NCBI RefSeq assembly: GCF_004376845.1
Contig: NZ_SNUW01000007.1
Span: 62,001-126,000, forward strand
Direction: 5' to 3'
Length of the DNA: 64,000 nt
Origin: Psychromonas algarum
Lineage (GTDB): Bacteria > Pseudomonadota > Gammaproteobacteria > Enterobacterales > Psychromonadaceae
Part shown: in pieces, positions 19,193-27,959 of the stretch
How the letters are laid out: each line of letters starts with the position of its first letter
Position numbering within the stretch: position 1 is the first letter of the stretch
Made by a program: the position numbers and the translations under genes
Notes under the pieces: model-generated
The model's input: the letters and a program-made list of their open reading frames with translations, nothing else
The model's database searches: none
What the model was told of the DNA's origin: nothing

Positions 19193-20140
19193 ATGAATAG
19201 TGTAACTCAAGAAAATATTGCTCCATCACGCTGGCAACAAATTAAAAATTCAGATTTTATTTATCACTTTAAACGCGACAAAGTGGCAATGTTTAGCTTT
19301 GCTGTTTTCTTAACGTTTTTAATTGCAGCTTTACTTGCACCCATCATTTCACCAACAAATCCTTATGATTTGACGGCATTTGATTTAATGGACTCAGAAT
19401 TACCACCATCGTGGTTAGATGGCGGTGAACAACAATTCTTCCTAGGAACTGATGATCAAGGTCGTGATATTTTATCAACCATTTTATATGGTTCAAGACT
19501 ATCATTAACGATTGGCTTTTTAGCCGTAGCGGTACAATTACTACTAGGTATTGTTATTGGTTTATCTGCTGGTTACTTTGGTGGGCGTATTGATAGTTTC
19601 TTAATGCGTTTTGCTGATGTACAACTGTCATTTTCAACCATGATGGTTGCGATTATTGTTACCGCTATTTTTAAAGCAAGTTTTGGTGCTGAGTTCTTTG
19701 CAGAATATGCAGTGGTGATATTAATCGTCATTATTGGTATTGCAGAATGGCCGCAATATGCACGTACCATTCGAGCCTCGGTATTAGCAGAGAAGAAAAA
19801 AGAGTATGTCGAAGCAGCACAAGTAATGGGCTTTAAATCCATGCGTATTATGTTCCGTCATATTTTACCTAACTGTTTATCGCCTATTTTAGTAATCTCA
19901 ACAGTACAGGTTGCAAATGCAATTATGTCAGAGGCTGCACTATCATTTTTAGGCCTTGGTTTACCAGTAGACCAACCTTCATTAGGTGCATTAATTAGTA
20001 TTGGTTTCAAATATATATTCTCTGGCGCATGGTGGATCACCATCTTCCCAGGTATTGTATTAATCAGTATTGTATTAGTGATTAACTTATTGGGTGATTG
20101 GTTACGAGATGTATTTAACCCTAAGATTTACAAAGGTTAA
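19193..20140 (+). CDS. Peptide-type ABC transporter permease, DppC-like
   Basis: A 315-residue DppC/OppC-type permease. I use the ATG at 19193, one base after the upstream stop, preceded by AAGGGG at 7 bases. An earlier in-frame ATG at 19130 lies inside the previous gene and has no ribosome-binding site. The LGTDDQGRDILSTILYGSRLSL block near 85 and the EAA loop EYVEAAQVMGFKSMRIMFRHI near 205 are family hallmarks. It forms the membrane channel together with the preceding permease, and the strong terminator after it closes the operon. Confidence 0.9.
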   Translation: MNSVTQENIAPSRWQQIKNSDFIYHFKRDKVAMFSFAVFLTFLIAALLAPIISPTNPYDLTAFDLMDSELPPSWLDGGEQQFFLGTDDQGRDILSTILYGSRLSLTIGFLAVAVQLLLGIVIGLSAGYFGGRIDSFLMRFADVQLSFSTMMVAIIVTAIFKASFGAEFFAEYAVVILIVIIGIAEWPQYARTIRASVLAEKKKEYVEAAQVMGFKSMRIMFRHILPNCLSPILVISTVQVANAIMSEAALSFLGLGLPVDQPSLGALISIGFKYIFSGAWWITIFPGIVLISIVLVINLLGDWLRDVFNPKIYKG

Positions 20141-20161
20141 TAACAACTTATATCCCTAACG

Positions 20162-20203
20162 AAACAGGGCCAGTAAATATTCATATTTACTGGCCCTGTT
20201 TTA
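20162..20203 (+). terminator. Terminator of the peptide transporter operon
   Basis: A perfect 18-bp stem (20162-20179 with 20184-20201) with a four-base loop is followed by TTA. It is one of the longest hairpins in the window. Confidence 0.9.
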
Positions 20204-20240
20204 TTAAAACACCTTAAAAAATAGTTGATTTCAAAACACT

Positions 20241-20534
20241 CTATTTCACAACCATCTTTATCTGCTTATTAACATTTTGTAAGTTAATACCTACCGAAGA
20301 AAGCTTTTCTGCAATGATATTTTGTAAACGTAGATCCTCTTGAGAGTGCTTTAATTGCTCAACAACCTGCGATGATGAAAAGGCACACTCAATATGTAAT
20401 GAAGCAGGAAACTGCTGGTAATTAACCTTATGTGTTATCCATTCATATCCTACAATATCTTTAAGTGTTACTTCACAAACTTCCGTTAAAGCATCTCTTA
20501 ATTTTTTTTCTATTTTTTTATCTGTTTTTCTCAT
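20241..20534 (-). CDS. Conserved small protein of unknown function
   Basis: A 97-residue soluble protein beginning MRKTDKKIEKKLRDALTEVC. Similar proteins occur in Vibrio and Shewanella, where they are often labelled as Fis-family regulators. I see no helix-turn-helix here and would not repeat that label. The central segment GYEWITHKVNYQQFPASLHI is the part I recognise as conserved. The gene stands alone and is convergent with the peptide transporter operon. A 16-base palindrome ATTGAA-TCGG-TTCAAT lies upstream at 20583-20598. Confidence 0.65.
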   Translation of the reverse strand: MRKTDKKIEKKLRDALTEVCEVTLKDIVGYEWITHKVNYQQFPASLHIECAFSSSQVVEQLKHSQEDLRLQNIIAEKLSSVGINLQNVNKQIKMVVK

Positions 20535-20721
20535 GATATTTCCACTCTTAATTCAACAAGAATACAGCATTAAGTTTTCATTATTGAATCGGTTCAATTA
20601 TATAAGGCTGCATTTAAAAGATAATACAAATTGATTATGAGTTAGACGATTTTTGTATTATCACTTTTGCTCTGGCTTGTGAATAATAAGCATCCTAACC
20701 AAGCATTAAATAGGACATTTC

Positions 20722-20892
20722 ATGTTTAAAGCACAACTTATTATTAGCTTAGTGATCCTGTCAGTGATCATAGCAACACTAAGCCACGGCATTATTGCTG
20801 CTGCATTTTCATTACTCGCATTTTCGTTATTATTTTATTTTGCGAGCACTCAATCAGATAGGGAAAGTAACGAAAAAGCATCTAATAAATAA
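20722..20892 (+). CDS. Small membrane protein, 56 residues
   Basis: ATG at 20722 is preceded by AGGA at about 7 bases, and the frame ends in TAA at 20890-20892, directly before a strong terminator. The product has two hydrophobic segments (about 5-18 and 23-40) joined by a short SHG turn. Its polar C-terminal tail is QSDRESNEKASNK. Start, ribosome-binding site and terminator together make it a convincing small gene. I do not recognise the family. Confidence 0.65.
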   Translation: MFKAQLIISLVILSVIIATLSHGIIAAAFSLLAFSLLFYFASTQSDRESNEKASNK

Positions 20893-20920
20893 GATGGCTT
20901 ATCAGCAAAAATAAGCCATC
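20893..20920. terminator. Bidirectional terminator after the small membrane protein gene
   Basis: A perfect 10-bp stem (GATGGCTTAT at 20893-20902, ATAAGCCATC at 20911-20920) overlaps the stop of the small gene and lies 8 bases past the end of the convergent ion-channel gene. Confidence 0.8.
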
Positions 20921-20928
20921 AACTTTAT

Positions 20929-21774
20929 TTATATGCCCCCCTTCTGTAACAAAGCCTTAATCTCAGCTAGTTCTTGTTTTAATTCAGACATAGTCGGCTC
21001 ACCTGAATTTTCATTCAGTAAATCCGCTTCTAATTGACGTTCCTGCTCTAACACATTAACAACAATACCAATCACCATATTCAAAAAAGCAAACGCAGTG
21101 AAAAAGATAAAAGTTAGGTAATATATCCATGACAGAGGATAAACCACCATGGTTTCATACATAACATCAGTCCAATCCTCAAAAGTCATTACTCGAAACA
21201 ATGTTAATAAACTAACTGAAATATCTGCCCACAAATCTGGATTAATTGCTTCAAAAAATGTGGTTCCGATAGCAGCATATATATAGAAAATGATAAACAT
21301 TAATAGCATTACATAACCTAACTGCGGTAATGCTTTAACTAACGAATTAATTAAAATACGTAATTCGGGAATAATTGAAACCATACGTAATACACGGAAA
21401 ATACGTACCAATCGACCTAAAATGGCGAGTTCACTATCTTCAATAGGGATCAAACTGACCAACACAATAAAGGTATCAAATACATTCCAAGCATTATGGA
21501 AAAAACGCTTCTTATTAGGCTCACCAATAAAGCGAATAACAATTTCAATAAGGAAGATGATAGTAATAGCAATGTCTAAAACTGACATCACTCTTAAGGT
21601 TGTAGAAGAAATTTCGTAACTATTTGCACCGATCATTAATGCAGAAAAAATAATGATTGAAATAACAAATAACTCAAATATTTTGTTATTACGAATGCTA
21701 TAGAATTGACGTTGTAATTTATTAAGCCCTATTTTTATTAAGGACTTATCAATTGATTTATCAAACTTTGTCAT
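20929..21774 (-). CDS. Voltage-gated ion channel, BacNav-type
   Basis: A 281-residue single-domain channel of the ion-transport family, the fold of NaChBac and NavAb. The S4 voltage sensor RLVRIFRVLRMVSIIPELR shows arginines every third residue. The pore loop reads TLFRVMTFEDWTDVMYE, in the position of TLESW of characterised sodium channels. The C-terminal tail after S6 is polar and heptad-like (MSELKQELAEIKALLQ), as in the tetramerising coiled coil of this group. I start at ATG 21774 (MTKFDKSIDK); a TTG 17 codons upstream is less likely. The filter has both E and D, so ion selectivity is uncertain. Confidence 0.85.
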   Translation of the reverse strand: MTKFDKSIDKSLIKIGLNKLQRQFYSIRNNKIFELFVISIIIFSALMIGANSYEISSTTLRVMSVLDIAITIIFLIEIVIRFIGEPNKKRFFHNAWNVFDTFIVLVSLIPIEDSELAILGRLVRIFRVLRMVSIIPELRILINSLVKALPQLGYVMLLMFIIFYIYAAIGTTFFEAINPDLWADISVSLLTLFRVMTFEDWTDVMYETMVVYPLSWIYYLTFIFFTAFAFLNMVIGIVVNVLEQERQLEADLLNENSGEPTMSELKQELAEIKALLQKGGI

Positions 21775-21880
21775 ATTTTTGCTACCGAAATAAGAATTAT
21801 TCGCATAGCATAAAAGGAATAGCAATTAGAGTCTAGACATATTATGACTAGACTCTTTTTAACTTCTAGTATTGGAAAAG

Positions 21881-22825
21881 TTAAAACAATTCAATATAAG
21901 CCAATACAACACTGGCGACGGTTATCCATAATAAAACACCTAGTAGCATAGGTTTATAACCTGCGCTTTTTATCGCTTGAATAGTAATGCCACAACCTAT
22001 CAAAAATAAGCACAACACCAATAAACGCTTACTAATAAAAAACAGTCCTGTGTATAAAGCATGAAACTGTGGTAAAAAATGCGCAATCGCGATAGCAACA
22101 CAGTAATAAATAATAAACATTGGAATTGTTACTTTTTTACTATCACCTTTAAATACAAGCGCACTAATAAAAGCCACAGGAATGATCCATAAAGCCCGAG
22201 CTAACTTAACTGTCGTAGCAATTTGTAATGCTTCATCACCATAAGCAGATGCAGCCCCAACAACAGAAGAAGTATCATGTATAGCAATCGCACTCCAAAG
22301 ACCAAAGTTATATTGGCTCATACCTAATGCATGCCCTATCAATGGGAAAACAAATAATGCGATACTATTTAAAATGAAAACCGTGGCTAATGCGTGTGAC
22401 GTTTGCTCATTATTAGCTTGGATTGCAGGAGCAACGGCAGCAATTGCACTACCACCACAAATTGCTGTACCTGAAGCAATAAGATGCCCCATTTTACAAT
22501 CGATCTTAAATAACCTAGTTAATACCGTTCCCATAAATAAGGTCATAAAAATAGAGCCTACAATTAAACCTAAATTACCAGAACTTGCTTGGACGGCTTG
22601 ATCTACATTAATCCCAAAACCTAAACCTACAATTGATAGCGCTAATAATTTTTTTGTTAATTTTCCTGTATTAATTTCTGCAGGGACTAAACCTAATGTT
22701 GCGATAGTAAAACCGAGTACTAATGCAATAGGAGAGGAGATAATTGGAGACAAACATAACACGCCTAATACTATGAATATTATATGATTTTTAGTAAGTG
22801 ATGCTTTAGTAATAGTCGTGGTCAT
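21881..22825 (-). CDS. yeiH: YeiH/UPF0324 family putative anion exporter
   Basis: A polytopic membrane protein of 314 residues in the YeiH family (putative sulfate exporter fold, about ten segments). The strong AAGGGGG six bases before ATG 22825 sets the start at MTTTITKASL; the longer frame from 22966 lacks a ribosome site. The central ASGTAICGGSAIAAVAPAI and IHDTSSVVGAASAYG blocks are the family signatures. It is divergently paired with a LysR regulator, as yeiH and yeiE are in E. coli. The substrate is not established. Confidence 0.85.
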   Translation of the reverse strand: MTTTITKASLTKNHIIFIVLGVLCLSPIISSPIALVLGFTIATLGLVPAEINTGKLTKKLLALSIVGLGFGINVDQAVQASSGNLGLIVGSIFMTLFMGTVLTRLFKIDCKMGHLIASGTAICGGSAIAAVAPAIQANNEQTSHALATVFILNSIALFVFPLIGHALGMSQYNFGLWSAIAIHDTSSVVGAASAYGDEALQIATTVKLARALWIIPVAFISALVFKGDSKKVTIPMFIIYYCVAIAIAHFLPQFHALYTGLFFISKRLLVLCLFLIGCGITIQAIKSAGYKPMLLGVLLWITVASVVLAYIELF

Positions 22826-22960
22826 GTATTCCCCCTTCAATATGTGAAGAAGATTATATAAAACCACCAAGATTAAATATATTCGAAAAAATTTAATAAA
22901 GCGTTCAATTAAACATAACAAAAGAACTGGTAAACGATGAGTTGATTTAAGATCCTTTAT

Positions 22961-22979
22961 TAACAATCTGTTATTGTTA
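22961..22979. promoter_or_regulatory. LysR-type operator candidate
   Basis: TAACAATCTGTTATTGTTA is a perfect 7-bp inverted repeat with a five-base spacer and fits the T-N11-A rule of LysR boxes. It lies 41 bases before the regulator start and 135 bases before yeiH, the expected place for control of both. Confidence 0.6.
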
Positions 22980-23020
22980 GTCTATTGTTCGGCACTCCAG
23001 AAAAGAATAGGAATAACTCA

Positions 23021-23872
23021 ATGCATGAGTTTGATATGAATTTAATAAAACCTTTTATTAAGGTTTACGAATTTAATTCATTTACAAAAGCAGCCAATGA
23101 TTTAGATGTATCACAACCTGCAATCAGCGCATCAATTAAGCGCTTAGAGGATCATCTAGGCTATCCTTTATTTATTCGTAGTGGTCGAAATTTAACAGCA
23201 ACTACCAGTGCACATCAGTTTTATCTACAAATTTCATCAGTCATCGATGTAGTAGATAACGCACTGACACATCAACAACGATTTATCGTGAATGCACCAG
23301 AAAGCATCTTATTAAAGTTAATCGACCTACCCGATATTCAACTTATTGAAGCAGGTAATGATGAAGAAGAAACATTAAATGAATTGCGAATGCGTAAAAT
23401 TGACTTAGCAATTGAAAATACCACTCAAAAAGACAACGGTTTTTGTTTTGAGTCCATCTATGAAGAAGATATTTTACTCGTTTGCTGTCAAAGTCATCCC
23501 ACCATTCAAGGCAAAATCACCTTAGATCAATACCGAGAATCAGGGCATGTTGCGATGAAGTTGTTACGCCATAATATGCGTGCAGTAGAGTTTTTATCTA
23601 AAACACCGATAATGCGAGATCGTAATATTAAAATTCAAGTTTCAAGCCCTGCTAATATGTTACTGGCATTACAAAACACCGACTATATTGCAGCCATTCC
23701 AGAAGGCTTAAAAGAGGTAGCAATAGCCTTGAACCTGCAAATATTAACACCTCCATTTGAAGTCAATTCTATTCACTATCAAATGATTTATCATAAACGC
23801 TTTATGAAAGATCCCATTCATCAGCAACTACGCAATAGCATTAAAGCAAAATTAAATAACACACTAGTATAA
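23021..23872 (+). CDS. LysR family transcriptional regulator, YeiE-like by context
   Basis: The N-terminal winged helix-turn-helix (FTKAANDLDVSQPAISASIKRLEDHLG) starts around residue 20. It is followed by the two-lobed effector domain; the total is 283 residues. I choose the ATG at 23021 (MHEFDMNLIKPFIKVYEF), which has AGGA upstream; a TTG at 22985 gives a longer frame with no ribosome site. It is divergent from yeiH with a T-N11-A palindrome between, so it most likely regulates that exporter. Confidence 0.85.
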   Translation: MHEFDMNLIKPFIKVYEFNSFTKAANDLDVSQPAISASIKRLEDHLGYPLFIRSGRNLTATTSAHQFYLQISSVIDVVDNALTHQQRFIVNAPESILLKLIDLPDIQLIEAGNDEEETLNELRMRKIDLAIENTTQKDNGFCFESIYEEDILLVCCQSHPTIQGKITLDQYRESGHVAMKLLRHNMRAVEFLSKTPIMRDRNIKIQVSSPANMLLALQNTDYIAAIPEGLKEVAIALNLQILTPPFEVNSIHYQMIYHKRFMKDPIHQQLRNSIKAKLNNTLV

Positions 23873-23932
23873 ACACTGCTTATATAAATCATAACCTAAC
23901 CCCTGTTCATCAATAGTTAAAATCCACTTATA

Positions 23933-23956
23933 GTGACCTCATTGCAGCAAGGTCAC
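23933..23956. promoter_or_regulatory. Inverted repeat upstream of the alkylsulfatase gene
   Basis: GTGACCT and AGGTCAC (7-bp perfect arms, ten-base spacer) lie 57 bases before the alkylsulfatase ATG and 61 bases after the LysR stop. No T tract follows, so an operator is as likely as a terminator. Confidence 0.35.
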
Positions 23957-24012
23957 TCATTAAAACCTTGTTTATTGATATTTAACTTTGTACTCAGATA
24001 AGTGGTGCTTCT

Positions 24013-26079
24013 ATGAAAAAAACAACATTAGCGATTTTAATTTCTTCATTCTCTTTTACTGTCATGGGAGCAGATCATGACCATGCACATTTAAGTAATA
24101 TTGGTGAACAAGGTGGTAAGAAAGCAACTCAAGAAACCATTAAATACAACAAAGAATTTGCTGAAACACTTAATTTTCAAGATCTACGTGCCTTTGAAAA
24201 TAATAACAAAGGACTAATTGCTGAATTTGACTCAAAAACAGGGGATATCATTCGTAATAGTTTTAACTTTATAGATTCAGATAGCGCCAATGCAGATAAA
24301 GCTCCCGACTCAGTTAATCCGTCACTATGGCGCCAAGCAGTTTTAAATCAAGCTGCGACAGGTTTATATGAAGTGGTTCCTGGGAAAATATATCAAGTCC
24401 GAGGAACCGATCTTTCTTCAATCTCATTCATTCGTAGTGATAGAGGGTGGATAGTTTACGACGTTTTATTAACGAAAGAATCAGCAGCGCAATCATTGAA
24501 ATTCTTTCAAGATAATGTACCTAAAGATGGAAACTTACCGATCGTTGCGATGATCTATTCACATTCCCATGCAGACCATTTTGGTGGCTCGCGTGCAATT
24601 CAACAAGCCTTTCCAGAAGTGAAAGTATACGGTTCAAAACATATTACCAAAGAAATTGTGGATGAAAATGTTTTAGCGGGTAATGCAATGTCACGCCGAG
24701 CAGCATATCAATACGGTGCAACGTTAAGCCGCCATGAGCATGGTATTGTCGATGCAGCATTAGCAAAGGGTATATCTAAAGGCGAAATTACCTATGTATT
24801 ACCAGACTATGAATTAAATCATCAACAAGAAATTGAGACCTTAGTAATCGATGGTTTAGAGATGCAATTTATGGATGCATCTGGTACTGAAGCAGCTTCA
24901 GAAATGGTCACCTACATTCCTAGTATGAAAACGCTATGGACAGGCGAACTCACTTATCAAGGTATGCATAATATTTATACATTACGTGGTGCTAAAGTAC
25001 GAGACTCTTTAAAGTGGTCTAAAAAAATCAATGAAATGCTAGTAACTTGGGGTAATCAAACAGACGTATTATTTGCTTCTCATTCTGCACCTATTTGGGG
25101 AACTGGAGAGATTTCAGATTACCTTAAAATGCAACGTGATGCGTATGGATTCACTCATAATCAAACACTACGTTTAGCAAATAACGGTTATGTTATGCAG
25201 GATCTAGGAGACAAAATTTACGAAGTAATGCCAAATAGCATTCAACAAAGCTGGCACACAAATGGTTACCACGGGACTTATTCTCATAATGCTCGTGCTG
25301 TATATAATATGTATTTAGGTTACTTTGATATGAATCCTGCAAACCTTAATCCCCTACCAATTAAGGCTGAGTCAGCAAAATTTGTAGAATACATGGGGGG
25401 AAGCAATATGATCCTCCAAAAAGCACAAATAGACTTTAATAAAGGTGAGTATCGCTTTGTAGCAACCGCATTGAATAAAGTTATTCAAGTAGAGCCTACG
25501 AATAAAGATGCTCGTCAATTATTAGCAGATACCTATGAGCAATTAGGTTATCAATCAGAAGGAGCTGGTTGGAGAAATACCTACTTAACCGGCGCTCAAG
25601 AGTTACGTATTGGGACGATGCCTGGTAACCCCAAAAGTGCTTCAGCTGACGTACTAGCAGAGATGACCATTGAAAATCTGTTGGACTTCATGGCGGTAAA
25701 AGTAGACTCAATTAAAGCACAGCATACGCCATTTACATTAAATGTAACGTTACCAGATAGTGATGAAACCTATTTTGTAGAGATGTCTAACGGCAATTTA
25801 AATAATATTAAAGTAGATAATCCATTAAAAGCAGATGCGACATTAATCATTAACCGTAACGATGTAACAAAGATTATTTTACAGCAAAGTACATTAACAG
25901 ATTTACTTGCATCAAAAGAGGCAACATTAGAAGGCGATAAAACAGTCTTAAATAAACTACTCGGTTCATTAGTTGAGTTTGATGAGACATTTGAAATAGT
26001 GCCTCGTCCAGCAACAGGGCAAGAAGTCTATGTACAAATTTATCAAGCATTGAAAGGCACTGATCAGCATAACCACTAA
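24013..26079 (+). CDS. Secreted linear alkylsulfatase, SdsA1/YjcS type
   Basis: 688 residues with a signal peptide (MKKTTLAILISSFSFTVMGA). A metallo-beta-lactamase-fold catalytic domain carries the zinc motif HSHADHFGG near residues 182-190. A dimerisation domain follows, then a C-terminal SCP2-like lipid-binding domain (from about 555, ENLLDFMAVKVDSIKAQHTPF). This order matches SdsA1-type alkylsulfatases, which release sulfate from alkyl sulfates such as dodecyl sulfate in the periplasm. The His-rich DHDHAH stretch after the signal peptide may hold metal. It is monocistronic with its own terminator and may serve sulfur or carbon supply. Confidence 0.9.
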   Translation: MKKTTLAILISSFSFTVMGADHDHAHLSNIGEQGGKKATQETIKYNKEFAETLNFQDLRAFENNNKGLIAEFDSKTGDIIRNSFNFIDSDSANADKAPDSVNPSLWRQAVLNQAATGLYEVVPGKIYQVRGTDLSSISFIRSDRGWIVYDVLLTKESAAQSLKFFQDNVPKDGNLPIVAMIYSHSHADHFGGSRAIQQAFPEVKVYGSKHITKEIVDENVLAGNAMSRRAAYQYGATLSRHEHGIVDAALAKGISKGEITYVLPDYELNHQQEIETLVIDGLEMQFMDASGTEAASEMVTYIPSMKTLWTGELTYQGMHNIYTLRGAKVRDSLKWSKKINEMLVTWGNQTDVLFASHSAPIWGTGEISDYLKMQRDAYGFTHNQTLRLANNGYVMQDLGDKIYEVMPNSIQQSWHTNGYHGTYSHNARAVYNMYLGYFDMNPANLNPLPIKAESAKFVEYMGGSNMILQKAQIDFNKGEYRFVATALNKVIQVEPTNKDARQLLADTYEQLGYQSEGAGWRNTYLTGAQELRIGTMPGNPKSASADVLAEMTIENLLDFMAVKVDSIKAQHTPFTLNVTLPDSDETYFVEMSNGNLNNIKVDNPLKADATLIINRNDVTKIILQQSTLTDLLASKEATLEGDKTVLNKLLGSLVEFDETFEIVPRPATGQEVYVQIYQALKGTDQHNH

Positions 26080-26103
26080 TCGACACGCTTTATATGGCCC
26101 CTT

Positions 26104-26131
26104 AGCCAGTTACTTTGTAACTGGCTTTTTT
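26104..26131 (+). terminator. Terminator after the alkylsulfatase gene
   Basis: AGCCAGTTA and TAACTGGCT (9 bp) around CTTTG are followed directly by five or more Ts. Confidence 0.9.
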
Positions 26132-26286
26132 AATATTTTCCAGATTCAACCTTTAACTGCCCCCTTAGCCCATCAAAATATTTCAATTACTCAAGTATCA
26201 TTCAATATTTTAAGAATTAAACTTGTATCTAAGACAACTGTTCAGCACAATAACTATCTACTTAATGGCAAAGGATTACTTTAAAA

Positions 26287-26727
26287 ATGATTTCTAAATG
26301 GGCACTAAGATTCATTCAAATGGCAGAGCTTGTCGCTTCATGGAGTAAAGACCCTTCAACTCAAGTGGGCGCAGTGATCACAGAACATAATCGGATCGTA
26401 TCACTAGGATTTAATGGTTATCCACAAGGTATTTCTGATAGTGCTGAAATTGATAATCGAGAAATAAAATTACTTAAAACCTTACACGCAGAAGAAAATG
26501 CCATTCTGTATGCTAAACGAGATTTAAGTGGCTGTGAAATCTGGGTAACACACTTTCCTTGCCCTAACTGTGCAGCCAAAATTATTCAAACAGGTATTAA
26601 AGCGGTACATTGCCCAGCTCAAAACGAAGACTTTCTATCCCGTTGGGCAGATAAAATTAAATTAAGTGAAGAGATGTTTAATCAAGCAGGTGTAGCTGTT
26701 AATTGGTTAACACTAGAAGATAAATAA
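26287..26727 (+). CDS. dCMP/cytidine deaminase family protein
   Basis: A 146-residue zinc deaminase. H67-A-E69 supplies the zinc ligand and proton shuttle, and PCPNC (C92, C95) supplies the other two ligands. The DPSTQVGAV start and FNGYPQG loop are those of deoxycytidylate deaminases (ComEB-like), which convert dCMP to dUMP for thymidylate synthesis. The longer allosteric insert of phage T4 dCMP deaminase is missing, so substrate choice between dCMP and a related nucleotide is not certain. It is monocistronic. Confidence 0.85.
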   Translation: MISKWALRFIQMAELVASWSKDPSTQVGAVITEHNRIVSLGFNGYPQGISDSAEIDNREIKLLKTLHAEENAILYAKRDLSGCEIWVTHFPCPNCAAKIIQTGIKAVHCPAQNEDFLSRWADKIKLSEEMFNQAGVAVNWLTLEDK

Positions 26728-26757
26728 TTTACCGTACAGTTTGATTGCAAATAAAAA

Positions 26758-26790
26758 ATCAGTACTTTTAATGAGTTTAGAAGTACTGAT
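26758..26790 (-). terminator. Hairpin with a minus-strand T tract, no assigned gene
   Basis: ATCAGTACTT and AAGTACTGAT (10-bp perfect arms) are preceded on the plus strand by six As, so the T tract reads on the minus strand. It lies 31 bases past the deaminase stop but no minus-strand gene has been assigned upstream. The rest of 26728-27187 is AT-rich with no plausible gene; the string TTGCAAATAAAA occurs on both sides of the hairpin. Confidence 0.5.
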
Positions 26791-27187
26791 CACAAGATGC
26801 TTGCAAATAAAACAATTAAGACTATCTATTTATTCAATATTGACTTATCATGCACATCGCTTTAAAAAATCATTAATGTCAATATAAAGTCCAAGTTATC
26901 CTCAGTTACATCGTTACCGTTGTCCTTAGTATTCCTCTAGCTTCATCAATTCATTCAATCATTCTATTTTTAGCATTATGCAATGTTGCATTATCAATCT
27001 TCATTTTAAAAAATGAAATAAAAAATTTAATAACAATTACATTAAAAAATAGTTTAATTTAAGGCGTAAGTTGAAATAAATGGTTGTTCCCTTTACCAAA
27101 CTTACAACGAAAAAGTAAATTATTTTAACAAGTAAAATAGCTCAGCTAATTAGTGTGATTATTATAAATACACCATTAAGGAAATAT

Positions 27188-27280
27188 ATGGCTCGCTCAA
27201 CAGGCAGAAAAAGATTTTGGTTCCAACAAAATAAAGAAGAACAACAAGTAATTGAACAGAAAGATACAGCAAAAGAATAA
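27188..27280 (+). CDS. Possible 30-residue basic peptide
   Basis: ATG at 27188 has AAGGA five bases upstream and the frame ends at TAA 27278-27280. The peptide starts MARSTGRKRFWFQQNK, strongly basic, and ends in a polar, charged tail. The good ribosome site and skewed composition favour a real gene. The length is too short to prove it and I do not recognise the family. Confidence 0.4.
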   Translation: MARSTGRKRFWFQQNKEEQQVIEQKDTAKE

Positions 27281-27398
27281 ATAAAAAGTAACATCTACAC
27301 TTTTTTAACAAGAGCAGAGTTAGCCCAGCTCGGTTAAACACTCAGTCTGACTAGATAATATCAGCACTGAATAATTATTTTACATGCATTAATCAGTA

Positions 27399-27587
27399 TA
27401 AGGTTTCCTCTAACCTTATCAGCCTTTCAGTAATATCTCTTATACAACCAAATTCAAAAACTCGCACATCATTTATGTGCGAGATAATTCTTGTAACAAC
27501 TTTTATAAAAATTTTAAGAAAAAAAAATGGTAAATCCTTTCGGATTTACCATTTTCTAAAAGAATTGTTAATCCTTAGAGGATTAAC
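27399..27587. other. Cluster of four hairpins between the small ORF and the csp gene
   Basis: The 317-base stretch 27281-27597 carries hairpins at 27399-27420 (8 bp), 27461-27483 (9 bp, CTCGCACAT/ATGTGCGAG), 27524-27555 (the csp terminator) and 27567-27587 (8 bp, GTTAATCC/GGATTAAC). No other coding potential is seen; a 67-codon plus-strand frame here is a shadow running into the csp gene. Confidence 0.5.
27524..27555 (-). terminator. Terminator of the cold-shock gene
   Basis: A 14-bp perfect stem (27524-27537 with 27542-27555) and tetraloop are followed on the minus strand by eight Ts. It lies 43 bases past the csp stop. Confidence 0.9.
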
Positions 27588-27597
27588 GCATCACAGC

Positions 27598-27804
27598 TTA
27601 AAGAGCTACGATGTTTTCTGCTTGCGGGCCTTTAGGACCTTGGCTTACAGTGAATTCTACTTTTTGGCCTTCAGCTAAAGTTTTGAAACCTTCGCTAGCA
27701 ATTGCACTGAAATGTGCGAATACGTCTGGACCAGACGCTTGCTCGATGAAACCAAAACCTTTAGATTCGTTAAACCACTTAACTGTACCTTGAACTTTAG
27801 ACAT
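27598..27804 (-). CDS. Cold-shock protein, CspA family
   Basis: A 68-residue single cold-shock domain. RNP1 is KGFGFIEQ and RNP2 is VFAHFSAI, the two single-strand nucleic-acid binding motifs. The start [20 protein letters not shown] is canonical. It acts as an RNA chaperone. A start-proximal AGGAT is present. About 155 bases separate it from a 22-base palindrome at 27960-27981, so a long 5' leader of the kind seen in cspA is likely. A 94-codon frame on the same strand overlapping the leader is rejected. Confidence 0.95.
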   Translation of the reverse strand: MSKVQGTVKWFNESKGFGFIEQASGPDVFAHFSAIASEGFKTLAEGQKVEFTVSQGPKGPQAENIVAL

Positions 27805-27959
27805 AATAATATCCTGTAAATTTTAATAAAAATTGCCTTCAAAAGAGGCTTGAATAGCGTAAAATTAGACTGGAACTTAAAAACTACAGAGCGAGGTATT
27901 ATTAATAAAACAACGAAATGGAGAATGTAAACAAAAGGCTTTATTTCTGCTGCAGACAT

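Noticed and set aside
20241-20534. Fis-family regulator label for the 97-residue protein
   Set aside because: No helix-turn-helix of Fis type is present; the label seen on similar proteins is probably a propagated error.
27475-27678. 67-codon plus-strand frame
   Set aside because: It crosses the csp terminator and is antisense to the csp coding region.
27675-27959. 94-codon minus-strand frame overlapping the cold-shock gene
   Set aside because: It runs through the csp leader and into the csp coding region in another frame, has low-complexity composition and no ribosome site.
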